A stretch of 64,000 nucleotides of DNA from Leucobacter sp. L43 (lineage in GTDB: Bacteria; Actinomycetota; Actinomycetes; Actinomycetales; Microbacteriaceae), in NCBI RefSeq assembly GCF_016597785.1, contig NZ_JAENJG010000003.1, positions 372,001 through 436,000 on the forward strand, given 5' to 3'. Positions within the stretch are counted from its first letter, which is position 1. The number at the start of each line of letters is the position of its first letter. The notes beneath the pieces were generated by a model. That model saw only the letters and a program-made list of their open reading frames with translations. It was not told where the DNA came from and did not search any database. Both the position numbers and the translations under genes were made by a program. This document shows, one piece after another, positions 34,956-43,230 of this stretch.

Positions 34956-37094
34956 TTATCGCCAGCGGCTGAATCCGTCGAGCGCGTCGAGGAGTTGCTG
35001 GCCGAGCACTGGGGCGAGCGAGGCGGCGTAGACGAGACTGAGGTGATTGTCGTCGGTGTACACGTTGACGTTGCCGATCACCGCGGGGCAGGTGCGATCC
35101 GGGCAGTAGTACTCGCTGAGGTCGATCGTGGCGACATTCGCGCCCACCAGCGACTCGGCGGGGTTGGTGGCGGCCAGTGCTTGACGCTGAGTGACGGAGC
35201 AGTCCACCGCGAGGCGCTCGGCCTGCTCGGCGCACTGGTAGGAGTCGAAAGCGAAGCGCGGATTGTCGCGGATCAGTACGACGGGGATGCCGGCCTCATC
35301 GAGTCGTTCCAGTGAGCGCTCCGCTCCGTCGAGGGTTCGCTCCCGCTTGCCAGCGTTCGCCGGGCTGTCCGTGTCGGCCGGGGCCGTCTCTGTTCCGATG
35401 GTGATCACGACGTCGGGGTCGAGGTCTTCGATGACGTCGAGCACGTCCTCGTTCCAATCCCGGCACTCCTGGCTGTAGAAGATCCCTCGGCTCTCATCGA
35501 CGTCTCGGAGGCCGAACGCGCACGCGGCGTAGAGGAATGAGATCGCCTGCCAATTCTGCTCGTCGGCGATCTGCTCGATCGGCTCGAGCATCTGCTGCGC
35601 GTGGGAGTTGCCGATGACGACGACGGTGCGTTCCGCCTCGGAGGCGTCAACGCCATTGTCGAAGCAGACCTCGACGCTGTCGGGGAGCGGCACCAGGCTG
35701 CCGTCGGAGCAGTCGTGCGCGAGCGTGCCCCACTGATACTTGAGTTCTGCGGGGAGCGGGCGGCGGGGAGCGGTGACCGTCTGCGCACCTGCGGCGTCGG
35801 TGTCCGCCCAACTGTCGAACAGCACGGCCGCGCCGGGATTGCGCAGGGTGAGTGCTCGTTCCGTCGCCTGCTCCAGCGCCCTGAGCTCGGCGGCGGCGGC
35901 GCGCTCTGCCTGCACCTGCAGGCCCGTCACCGGCCCGAGGACGAGGGCGACCGAGACCGCGATGACCCCGATGCCCCGCCAATTCGAGCGATCGAGCCAC
36001 GCGATGCGACGGAGCGGGGCGTCGACCAGCCGTGTGAGCACGTTCGCCAGGCCGATGGAGAGCAGGATGATGATCAAGCCCTCGACGAAATTCAGCGGCT
36101 CTCCCTGACGGGCGACGAGCACGAAGACGAGGATCGGCCAGTGCACCAGGTACAGCGCGTACGAGCTCTTGCCGAGTGCGAGCACGGGGCCGGTTTCGAG
36201 GAACATCGCCGGACCGTAGCGCCGATCCTCACCGTTGCCGGAAACGATCACCGCAGCTACGCTCAGGACCGGCCAAAGCGCGAGATAGCCGGGGAAACCC
36301 GATTGCACGTCGAGCACCATGCCGCACGCGACGAGCGCGGCGAGGCCAGCCCAGCCGAGGACGGCGCGAACGATGACTCCGAAGTGGAGGCGGTGCAGCA
36401 CGAGCGCGAGGATCGAGCCGAGCGCGAACTCCCAGAGCCGCGCACCGGTGTTGAAATACGCGAAGGCCTGCTCGGTCGCGGTCGTGATCACCGAGTAGGT
36501 GAGCGAAGCGGCGAATACGAGGCCGAATACCGAGAAGGCGACGACCCGGGGTCGGACGCGGCCGCGCAGCACCCGCGCGATCACTGCGATGAGCAGAAAT
36601 AGCACCGGCCAGACGATGAAGACCTGGCCCTGCACCGACAGCGACCAGAAGTGCTGCAGTGGGCTCGCGAGCGACGTATCGGCGTAGTAGTCGACGGATT
36701 CAGCGGCGAGCAACCAGTTCTCGAAGTAGAGCACTGACGCTCGCGCGTGCTGCCAGAGGGAGTCGTGAGCCGACGTCGGCAGCACGAGGAGGCCGACGAG
36801 CACGGTCGCGATGATCGTGATCGCCGCCGCCGGGAGCATGCGCTTGAAGTTGCGGACCCACTGCGTCACCACCCGCACTCGGCCCGTCGTCTCCAGCCGA
36901 CGCATCAGCGAGCCGGTGAGCAGGAACGCCGAGATCATCAGGAACGCGTCGACCCCGCCCGAGACCCGGCCGAGCCAGACGTGGTACACGACGACGAGCA
37001 GCACGGCGACGGCGCGAAGACCGTCGATGTCGTCGCGATATCGCGGAGTATCGAGCCGGCCCGGCTTCTGCTGGGGCGGGGCCTGCGCTGTCAT
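34956..37094 (-). CDS. Membrane O-acyltransferase with SGNH domain (OafA type)
   Basis: 712 residues from ATG 37094; the frame is open further upstream but that stretch is compositionally non-coding. Residues about 30-385 are the acyltransferase-3 membrane domain: DDIDGLRAVAVLLVVVYH with the catalytic His, then about ten helices including FWSLSVQGQVFIVWPV and SSYALYLVHWPI. Residues about 440-712 are an extracytoplasmic SGNH hydrolase-fold domain with Ser497 in VVVIGNSHAQQM and the Asp681-x-x-His684 pair in TDDNHLS. Together they acylate surface glycans, as in OafA. The divergent gene encodes the membrane domain only. The exact acceptor is unknown. Confidence 0.9.
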   Translation of the reverse strand: MTAQAPPQQKPGRLDTPRYRDDIDGLRAVAVLLVVVYHVWLGRVSGGVDAFLMISAFLLTGSLMRRLETTGRVRVVTQWVRNFKRMLPAAAITIIATVLVGLLVLPTSAHDSLWQHARASVLYFENWLLAAESVDYYADTSLASPLQHFWSLSVQGQVFIVWPVLFLLIAVIARVLRGRVRPRVVAFSVFGLVFAASLTYSVITTATEQAFAYFNTGARLWEFALGSILALVLHRLHFGVIVRAVLGWAGLAALVACGMVLDVQSGFPGYLALWPVLSVAAVIVSGNGEDRRYGPAMFLETGPVLALGKSSYALYLVHWPILVFVLVARQGEPLNFVEGLIIILLSIGLANVLTRLVDAPLRRIAWLDRSNWRGIGVIAVSVALVLGPVTGLQVQAERAAAAELRALEQATERALTLRNPGAAVLFDSWADTDAAGAQTVTAPRRPLPAELKYQWGTLAHDCSDGSLVPLPDSVEVCFDNGVDASEAERTVVVIGNSHAQQMLEPIEQIADEQNWQAISFLYAACAFGLRDVDESRGIFYSQECRDWNEDVLDVIEDLDPDVVITIGTETAPADTDSPANAGKRERTLDGAERSLERLDEAGIPVVLIRDNPRFAFDSYQCAEQAERLAVDCSVTQRQALAATNPAESLVGANVATIDLSEYYCPDRTCPAVIGNVNVYTDDNHLSLVYAASLAPVLGQQLLDALDGFSRWR

Positions 37095-37228
37095 GGTGAG
37101 TGCACCGCTATTCGTGTTGTCGGCTTCGTTTCGCACCGCAACACTACCGGAAGGCGGGGGAGGGGCGGTTCCGCCTCGTAGCTCGTGGCCGAAGGTCGGC
37201 GCCGTCCGTTTCTCGTCTGAGTCAGAAG

Positions 37229-37234
37229 TACTAT
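37229..37234 (+). promoter_or_regulatory. Near-leaderless -10 box of acyltransferase gene
   Basis: TACTAT, seven bases, then ATG at 37242. It argues against the in-frame ATG at 37233, which lies within the box. Confidence 0.5.
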
Positions 37235-37241
37235 GGGTGGA

Positions 37242-38327
37242 ATGTCGAGCGTTCCCGTTGCCCCGGTGGCGAGTCGCCCCCGGTTTCTCCTCTTGGATCT
37301 GCTGAGGCTCTGCGCCGCCGTTGCGGTCATGCTGTACCACTACACCGCTCGCTTCAACGATCAATGGGACGCTGTCCCGTCGGAGAAGTTCCAGTTCGTT
37401 TCTCAGTTCACGGCGTACGGGTTTCTCGGAGTCCAACTGTTCTTCGTGATCAGCGGCTTCGTGATCCTGCTCTCAGCTGAGGGACGAACCGTGGGGCAGT
37501 TCGTCTCAGCCCGTGTGGCGCGTCTGTTCCCCGCATACTGGGCGGGCGTCATTCTGACCACACTGCTCTTCGTCGTCATCGCGCCGCAGTTCGAACGCAA
37601 GGTGTCGGCCACCGAGTTTCTGGTCAACCTCACCATGGTGCAGAAGGCCTTCGGCGTGCGGCATATCGATGGGGTGTACTGGACGCTCTGGATCGAGCTG
37701 CTGTTCTACATCATGATCGCGCTGCTGATCAGCGTGCGGCTCACCGAGGCGAAGGTGTACTGGTTCGCTTTTCTCTGGCCGCTGATCGGCGCTCTGGCTC
37801 ATGCCTCGGATTCGGCGTTCCTGTCGAGTCTGCTCTCTCCCGCGTATGCGCCCCTGTTCGCGGGCGGAATGCTCCTCTACCTGCTGCACTCCCGCGGGAA
37901 CAGTCTCCTGCGGTGGATGCTGCTGCTCTTCAACGTATGTCTGGCCGCGCATCAGACCGTGACCTTCGACGTACTCGGTTCAGCACAGAAGTACACCGGA
38001 GTGCAGCTGTCGGAGAACGTCGGAGTCGTTCTCGTGCTCGGGATCTTCGGGTTGGTCGCTGCCGTAACGTTGACTCCGTTGCAGCATCGCGGGTGGTCAT
38101 GGATGACCTATGCCGGGGCGCTCACGTATCCGCTCTACCTGGTGCACGAGTACTGGGGCTGGTGGATGATCGGAATCGTGAACCCGGTGGCAGGAAAGTG
38201 GGCAGCGGTTGGCGCGGCGTTCGCGGTGAGCTTTCTGCTCGCGATCGTCATCGAGCGCTGGGTGGAGCGCCCGATACGCCCGAGGCTGCGGCGCGGATTG
38301 CAGCGCTCGTTCGACGCGACATCATGA
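37242..38327 (+). CDS. Membrane acyltransferase, acyltransferase-3 family
   Basis: 361 residues from ATG 37242. About ten membrane segments, with the family start PRFLLLDLLRLCAAVAVMLYHYTARF (catalytic His in the first helix), FVISGFVILLSAEGRTVGQF, and YPLYLVHEYWGWWMI near the C-terminus. There is no SGNH domain. Probably O-acylates an extracytoplasmic polysaccharide or lipid-linked sugar. It diverges from the larger two-domain acyltransferase and precedes the second SLH-like secreted protein, in line with surface-polymer modification. Confidence 0.88.
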   Translation: MSSVPVAPVASRPRFLLLDLLRLCAAVAVMLYHYTARFNDQWDAVPSEKFQFVSQFTAYGFLGVQLFFVISGFVILLSAEGRTVGQFVSARVARLFPAYWAGVILTTLLFVVIAPQFERKVSATEFLVNLTMVQKAFGVRHIDGVYWTLWIELLFYIMIALLISVRLTEAKVYWFAFLWPLIGALAHASDSAFLSSLLSPAYAPLFAGGMLLYLLHSRGNSLLRWMLLLFNVCLAAHQTVTFDVLGSAQKYTGVQLSENVGVVLVLGIFGLVAAVTLTPLQHRGWSWMTYAGALTYPLYLVHEYWGWWMIGIVNPVAGKWAAVGAAFAVSFLLAIVIERWVERPIRPRLRRGLQRSFDATS

Positions 38328-38356
38328 GAAACCTGTTGAGTTCGCGACCGACGCTT

Positions 38357-38362
38357 TACAGT
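38357..38362 (+). promoter_or_regulatory. -10 box upstream of the second SLH-like protein
   Basis: TACAGT, six bases, then ATG at 38369, which opens a seven-codon reading frame ending in the start region of the main gene. Confidence 0.5.
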
Positions 38363-38368
38363 AGAGGA

Positions 38369-38392
38369 ATGTCGGGGTCGAACATATGTTGA
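38369..38392 (+). CDS. Candidate leader peptide MSGSNIC
   Basis: A seven-codon frame that begins exactly where transcription is expected from the TACAGT box. Its TGA (38390-38392) overlaps an ATG of the secreted-protein gene (TGATG) and encloses the alternative ATG at 38386. It could be a translationally coupled leader peptide or mere chance; no homologue is known to me. Confidence 0.25.
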   Translation: MSGSNIC

Positions 38393-40221
38393 TGAAGTGT
38401 GCGTTGGTGCTGGGATTGAGCCTCGGGCTCATCGGACAGGGCGGACCGGCTTTCACGGCACCCGACCCCACGTCACCTCCCGTCGCCGTTGAGGCTGCCG
38501 CAGACACGAGTGGCGGCTCAGATGCCGGAGCGCAGGCCGAGGCGGAATCGAGCGCGAGCAGCGAGGGGGCGACCTCGACCGCCGAAGCGAACTCCACGGC
38601 CGACGCCGACGCGGAGGGTGCCGCTCAGAACGCGGAGGGCGCGGGCACTGCGCAAGGCGGGGCTTCGAGCGACGGCGCAGATGCTGGAAGCGAAGCTGAT
38701 GCCGACGCAGGTGGTGCGGATGCTTCGGGTCAGGTGGACGGCGGCGTCGATGCCGGAGCGGAAGCTGCAGCCGAGGGGGATGCGAGTGGCCCATCGCCGA
38801 CGACGCCGCCCGAGGAAGAGGCAACGGATGACGACGTCGAGGAGCTCCCGGAAGAGGCGATCGATGAGAGCCTCGGCGCCGAGCGCTCCAGCCGATCTCT
38901 CTCCACGAGGTCGCTGTCGAGCGGGTTCAACGCCGGTTACATCATCTCCGATCAGAACTTCTACAACGGCGGTTCGATGTCGGGATCCCAGATCCAGACA
39001 TTCTTGAATCAGAAGATCGGGCGCTGCACGATCGGCGACCCGGGGCGAGCACCGGGTTCGCCCTGGGGCAATACGACGCTCGCGTGGTCCTGCTTGAACG
39101 GGGCGAAGTGGACGACCGCGAATCGTGCGGCGAATGCGTACTGCAAGGCGTATCGAGGCGGAAGCCAGGAGTCTTCCGGCGCGATCATCGCGAAGGTCTC
39201 ACAGGCGTGCGGGATCAGCCCCCGCGTGCTGCTGGTGATGCTCGAGAAGGAGCAGAGCCTCATCACCGACACCTGGCCGACGATCCGCCAGTTCAACTAT
39301 GCGATGGGGTACGCGTGCCCGGACTCCGGGCCGAACAACTCGGCGAACTGCGATCCCAGCCAGACGGGGTTTCCGCAGCAGGTGTACCGCGCCGCCTGGC
39401 AGCTGAAGGTCTACAAGGCGCACCCGACGAGCTACAACTACCGCCCGTACGCGACGAATACGATCCAATGGCATCCGAACGCCGGGTGCGGAACGTCGCG
39501 CGTCTACATCGAGAATTATGCGACTGCAGCGCTCTACATCTACACCCCATACCGGCCCAACCAGGCCGCTCTGAATGCGGGCTGGGGTGAGGGCGACTCC
39601 TGCTCAAGCTACGGCAATCGCAACTTCTATCAGTTCTACAAGTCGTGGTTCGGCTCGCCGAACTCCGCCTTCCCGGACGTGCCGCCGGGCTCCAAGTTCT
39701 ACACGGAGATCGAATGGATGGCGGCGACCGGTCTGAGTACCGGTATCAAGACGTCGGACGGGCGTACTGTGTACAGCCCGAAGGGCGCGGTGACCCGCGA
39801 GGCCATGGCGGCGTTCCTCTACCGCCTTGAAGGTGCGAACTACAAGGCACCCGCGAAGTCTCCGTTCGCCGATATGAAGCCCGGGGACAAGTTCTACCGA
39901 GAGATCACCTGGATGTACGCCAAGGGGTACTCGACGGGCATCAAACAGGGATCGCAACGGATCTACGCGCCGAAGTCACAAGTCTCGCGAGAGGCGATGG
40001 CGGCGTTCATTTATAGACTCCAAGGCGGCAAGTACACCGGACCGGCGAAGTCCCCGTTCGCCGATATGCGTCGCGGCGACAAGTTCTACAACGAGATCAC
40101 TTGGATGTACGCCCGCGGGTACACGACCGGAATCAACCAGGGCGGCACGCGCATCTACGCACCGAAGAACTCCGTGACGCGCGAAGCGATGGCTGCCTTC
40201 ATCTACCGGCTCGAGCACTAG
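38386..40221 (+). CDS. Secreted lysozyme-like protein with SLH-like repeats
   Basis: 611 residues from ATG 38386 (GGGG element eight bases upstream); ATG 38392, two codons later, is an alternative. Signal peptide CALVLGLSLGLIGQGGPAFTA, then a Ser/Ala/Asp/Glu-rich low-complexity linker to about residue 180. Residues about 183-422 form a globular Cys-containing domain with FNAGYIISDQNFYNGGSM and PRVLLVMLEKEQSLIT, where a glutamate in a lysozyme-like helix could be catalytic; related actinobacterial domains are uncharacterised. Three SLH-like repeats (425-611, each ending V(T/S)REAMAAF(L/I)YRL) match those of the CHAP protein. Likely wall-anchored. Confidence 0.8.
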   Translation: MLMKCALVLGLSLGLIGQGGPAFTAPDPTSPPVAVEAAADTSGGSDAGAQAEAESSASSEGATSTAEANSTADADAEGAAQNAEGAGTAQGGASSDGADAGSEADADAGGADASGQVDGGVDAGAEAAAEGDASGPSPTTPPEEEATDDDVEELPEEAIDESLGAERSSRSLSTRSLSSGFNAGYIISDQNFYNGGSMSGSQIQTFLNQKIGRCTIGDPGRAPGSPWGNTTLAWSCLNGAKWTTANRAANAYCKAYRGGSQESSGAIIAKVSQACGISPRVLLVMLEKEQSLITDTWPTIRQFNYAMGYACPDSGPNNSANCDPSQTGFPQQVYRAAWQLKVYKAHPTSYNYRPYATNTIQWHPNAGCGTSRVYIENYATAALYIYTPYRPNQAALNAGWGEGDSCSSYGNRNFYQFYKSWFGSPNSAFPDVPPGSKFYTEIEWMAATGLSTGIKTSDGRTVYSPKGAVTREAMAAFLYRLEGANYKAPAKSPFADMKPGDKFYREITWMYAKGYSTGIKQGSQRIYAPKSQVSREAMAAFIYRLQGGKYTGPAKSPFADMRRGDKFYNEITWMYARGYTTGINQGGTRIYAPKNSVTREAMAAFIYRLEH

Positions 40222-40238
40222 GCGAAAACGGGATACTT

Positions 40239-40272
40239 CGCCCGGGCGGCCGCAAGGATGGCGGCCCGGGCG
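40239..40272. terminator. GC-rich hairpin after the SLH-like gene
   Basis: Nine-base arms CGCCCGGGC / GCCCGGGCG (40239-40247 with 40264-40272), no T tract. It lies between the plus-strand secreted-protein gene and the convergent glycan gene. Confidence 0.45.
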
Positions 40273-40373
40273 GCGCGCCGCGTAGCTTTGCGGCACATCC
40301 GGAAGTCCCACGCGAACATCTAGCGCGTTGAACAATTGGTTCCGGTCTGGGCTGTCGGACTGTGATGCTCGAC

Positions 40374-43019
40374 TCAGCGCTTGATGGGTTGCAGACGCTC
40401 TTCGATCGCAGCAACGACCCGCTTGCTCGCGTTACCATCGCGCAAAGGGTAGAGAGCGCTAATGCGGCGTTTATAGTCCGCGAAACTCGGGTGAGAATGG
40501 TCGAGCATGGAGACGAGGTCCGCTTCGAGGCTGTGGAGATCTAGGCTTACTGGGCCAAAGCCATCGCGTGCGTGATCAAAGTATCCTTCTGACCCGATAT
40601 GTCCCCCTGAGTAGAACTCTTCCCGGTCAAACTGGAAGTAGAGCGTTGGAGCTTCAGCAAATGCGCCTTCGAAAGCCTGGGAGGAGTAGTCCGTGATCAC
40701 GAGGGATGCGCTCGCGAGGACCGACTGAATGTCATCCCCCACGTAAGAGATGCGATCCATCTCATTCGGGATCTTCAGATCCTTCCAATGCTCGTCAATT
40801 CCGGGGTGAGGGAGGAGCACGAAACGAACCTCCTCGCGGCGAATGAGGTCCCGGACCACGGAGCTGTTGAACATCGCGGACCATTCGGTAACGAATCTCG
40901 ACTCGTGGAAACCCTGCAACCCGTCATCGGAGTTCAGTAGAGGTGCCAAGTATTTGCGCCACGTGGGCATCACAACGACCGTCTTTGTCGTTTCGGTCGA
41001 GCGCTTTGCGGCCTCGGAGAGCTTGAAGAGTCGGTCGTGTCTGGGCATTCCAGAAAGAACGGTTTCACGCTCAGACAGTGAGAACGGGGACGGGGAACCA
41101 GCTATGAACTCATGTTCGGCCACTGTGGATGTCACAATGTGATCGATCTTCTTCAGATTGAGCCAGCGGTGCACGGAATTGTGGGTGACACCATGTTGGA
41201 GGAATGAGAAGATCCACGTTTGCGGAAGGTACTTCCTGGGGAAAGGAGTGACAATGTGTTCATCGAGCATCGACGACGCCAGAACTCTCGCGTGTTTCAT
41301 GAGGCTGAAGTGCTTCTTAGACCGGTAGGCCGCGAGTTTGAAACCATCCCTCTTGAGCCGCTTCCAGTCTGGTGAATCTCGGTTTATCACGAACCAGGCA
41401 TTTATATCTGGGCGGTTCTCCATGAGGTACCGATAGAGCGCTTCTCCATTGTCGTTGGCCTGCACATCCCGGTCCATCAGGACCCAGGCGTTACGGAATG
41501 CTCGCGCTTGGCCGGAAAACCGGCTCACTCGGAACGCGAGTACATAAGGGAGTCGAGCGCGGAACTGTCTAAAACGAGCTCCGTTGCTGCGCTTCGGTTT
41601 TCTCGGCGTCAAGCCAGAGATGACAGGCTGCGGTCCTCGTCCGGGCGGTACTTTCCCTAACGCGCGACCGGTAATTCGAGCTTCAAGTGCGACGCCGTCA
41701 AACAAGAAGTCGGATGTTTCGTTCTTCGAAACGAGGCGAAGAGGCTCGAGTGAGTCGACGTCGTTCGACACGTCGGCCCAAACAATGTGTTCGAACACCC
41801 ACACTTCGTCGAAGAACAGAATCTCCCGGGCTTTACGGTAGGGGGTAAAGACATCTGATTCGCCTCGAACGACGGAGAAAGACTCGTTCACCTGCGAAGA
41901 ATGGAACACGATCTTCTGCAGCTGTCGCACAGGATCGTAGCGTCGTAGGATTGCAGCCTTTGAAGTAACCCCATCTGCTGCTCGAGCTTCCCAAGCGGCC
42001 CGAATATCCAGAGGGGTATTTACCGCACGGAACGATCGAATATTCGTGAGTCCGATTTTCTTGAGCGAAGCGGACGCGAGGTCCGACAGTTCTCGTTGTG
42101 ACTCCGCCGATATCGAGTACAGCGTCGAATGCATGTGCTGATACTGCGCGAAGAGCCAGTACAGGTCGTACAGCAGAATGTTTGCGAGCCAGAATGGGCA
42201 GTCTGGTGACCGCAGGTCTTGCAGTAATGCTAGATGGGCGTACTCGAGAGTAGAAACATAGCGCTCGAAGAGATTCTGCGCCGACTTCTGCAGAGCTGAA
42301 GTGCCGTCTCGTCGCACCTTGTAGTAATAATGCGCTTCGCTACAAACGAACACTGAAGTCGAACGCGCCGCAAGCAGATACTCGGCGACAAACTTACCGT
42401 CTTCGAGAACTTTCAGTCTCGGATCAAAAGAGACGCCGGAATTTGACAAGACTTCTCGTCGGAAGAACGCCGTATGCACGGCAATCTGAAGGAAATCGGT
42501 ACTTTCATTCAGGTCGACGACTCGAGAACCATTGGCGTAGCGAAAATCAAGAGGATGGTTGAGCACTCGTGTCTTCTGAGCGTTGCATTGCACGAGGCGC
42601 GTCGCGACGAGAGTCACGTCGTTGTTCTGAGCAATCGCTCGGCGCACTTCCTCCAGATATGACGGAGCCAGTTCGTCGTCCGGATCGGGGAAAGATACCC
42701 AATCTCCTCTTGCGAGCCCGAGACCGTGGTTCCTTGCTCTACTTACTCCACCGTTTTCAGTGATGGAGATGGTGGAAAGAATTGGAGAGCGTTCTGCCCA
42801 CTCACGGAGTATCGCCTCGGAGTCTTCCGGGCAACCGTCGACAACGAAGATGACCTCAAGGTCGTCAGCGTCTTGAGCCTGTTCATCCAACGACAGGAGA
42901 AAATCGGGCAGGTACTCGCTAACTCTGTAACAAGGAACGATGAGTGACAGAAACGGGCCTTGGTCGGGCTGGGATCGATTGCTCGTCACTCGCACTGATT
43001 CCAGTGATCCATGTTCCAT
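40374..43019 (-). CDS. Bifunctional GT2 / CDP-glycerol glycerophosphotransferase (TagF-like)
   Basis: 881 residues. Residues about 25-330 are a GT2 domain (LSLIVPCYRVSEYLPDFLLS, ENGGVSRARNHGLGLARG, FPDPDDE). Residues about 480-880 are the TagF-like CDP-glycerol domain: FLQHGVTHNS with the catalytic-type His609, SGMPRHDRLF, VVMPTWRKYL, LLPHPGID and ITDYSSQAFEGAF. It probably adds a sugar and glycerol-phosphate to a lipid-linked wall polymer at the membrane inner face. The DNA is clearly poorer in G+C than its neighbours (a counted 60-base line at 41,881 is 53% against 77% at 45,301), suggesting transfer from another organism. A shortened relative is at 56,507. Confidence 0.88.
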   Translation of the reverse strand: MEHGSLESVRVTSNRSQPDQGPFLSLIVPCYRVSEYLPDFLLSLDEQAQDADDLEVIFVVDGCPEDSEAILREWAERSPILSTISITENGGVSRARNHGLGLARGDWVSFPDPDDELAPSYLEEVRRAIAQNNDVTLVATRLVQCNAQKTRVLNHPLDFRYANGSRVVDLNESTDFLQIAVHTAFFRREVLSNSGVSFDPRLKVLEDGKFVAEYLLAARSTSVFVCSEAHYYYKVRRDGTSALQKSAQNLFERYVSTLEYAHLALLQDLRSPDCPFWLANILLYDLYWLFAQYQHMHSTLYSISAESQRELSDLASASLKKIGLTNIRSFRAVNTPLDIRAAWEARAADGVTSKAAILRRYDPVRQLQKIVFHSSQVNESFSVVRGESDVFTPYRKAREILFFDEVWVFEHIVWADVSNDVDSLEPLRLVSKNETSDFLFDGVALEARITGRALGKVPPGRGPQPVISGLTPRKPKRSNGARFRQFRARLPYVLAFRVSRFSGQARAFRNAWVLMDRDVQANDNGEALYRYLMENRPDINAWFVINRDSPDWKRLKRDGFKLAAYRSKKHFSLMKHARVLASSMLDEHIVTPFPRKYLPQTWIFSFLQHGVTHNSVHRWLNLKKIDHIVTSTVAEHEFIAGSPSPFSLSERETVLSGMPRHDRLFKLSEAAKRSTETTKTVVVMPTWRKYLAPLLNSDDGLQGFHESRFVTEWSAMFNSSVVRDLIRREEVRFVLLPHPGIDEHWKDLKIPNEMDRISYVGDDIQSVLASASLVITDYSSQAFEGAFAEAPTLYFQFDREEFYSGGHIGSEGYFDHARDGFGPVSLDLHSLEADLVSMLDHSHPSFADYKRRISALYPLRDGNASKRVVAAIEERLQPIKR

Positions 43020-43230
43020 GTGGCGCTGTTCCCCGATGCTGGTGAGTGGTCGTTGGTGATCCTCGAAAATTGTAACGTGTACAAGAGGTGTATCAGCGGG
43101 GCGTCGACTTGACTACAGCATCGTCCGGTCAACCTCTGCCCGAGAACCGGCACCACCCCAGTATCGTGGGGGAGAGATTCCGAGGGCTCGAACAGGGCTG
43201 CCTCGGTGTGTGATCGGTTGAGGAGCTGCG

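Noticed and set aside
35601-36602. Plus-strand frame opposite the acyltransferase/SGNH gene
   Set aside because: Highly charged nonsense composition antisense to a convincing membrane protein.
37095-37436. Upstream extension of the SGNH acyltransferase
   Set aside because: The added 114 residues are low-complexity, charged and overlap the divergent acyltransferase gene; the family domain starts soon after ATG 37094.
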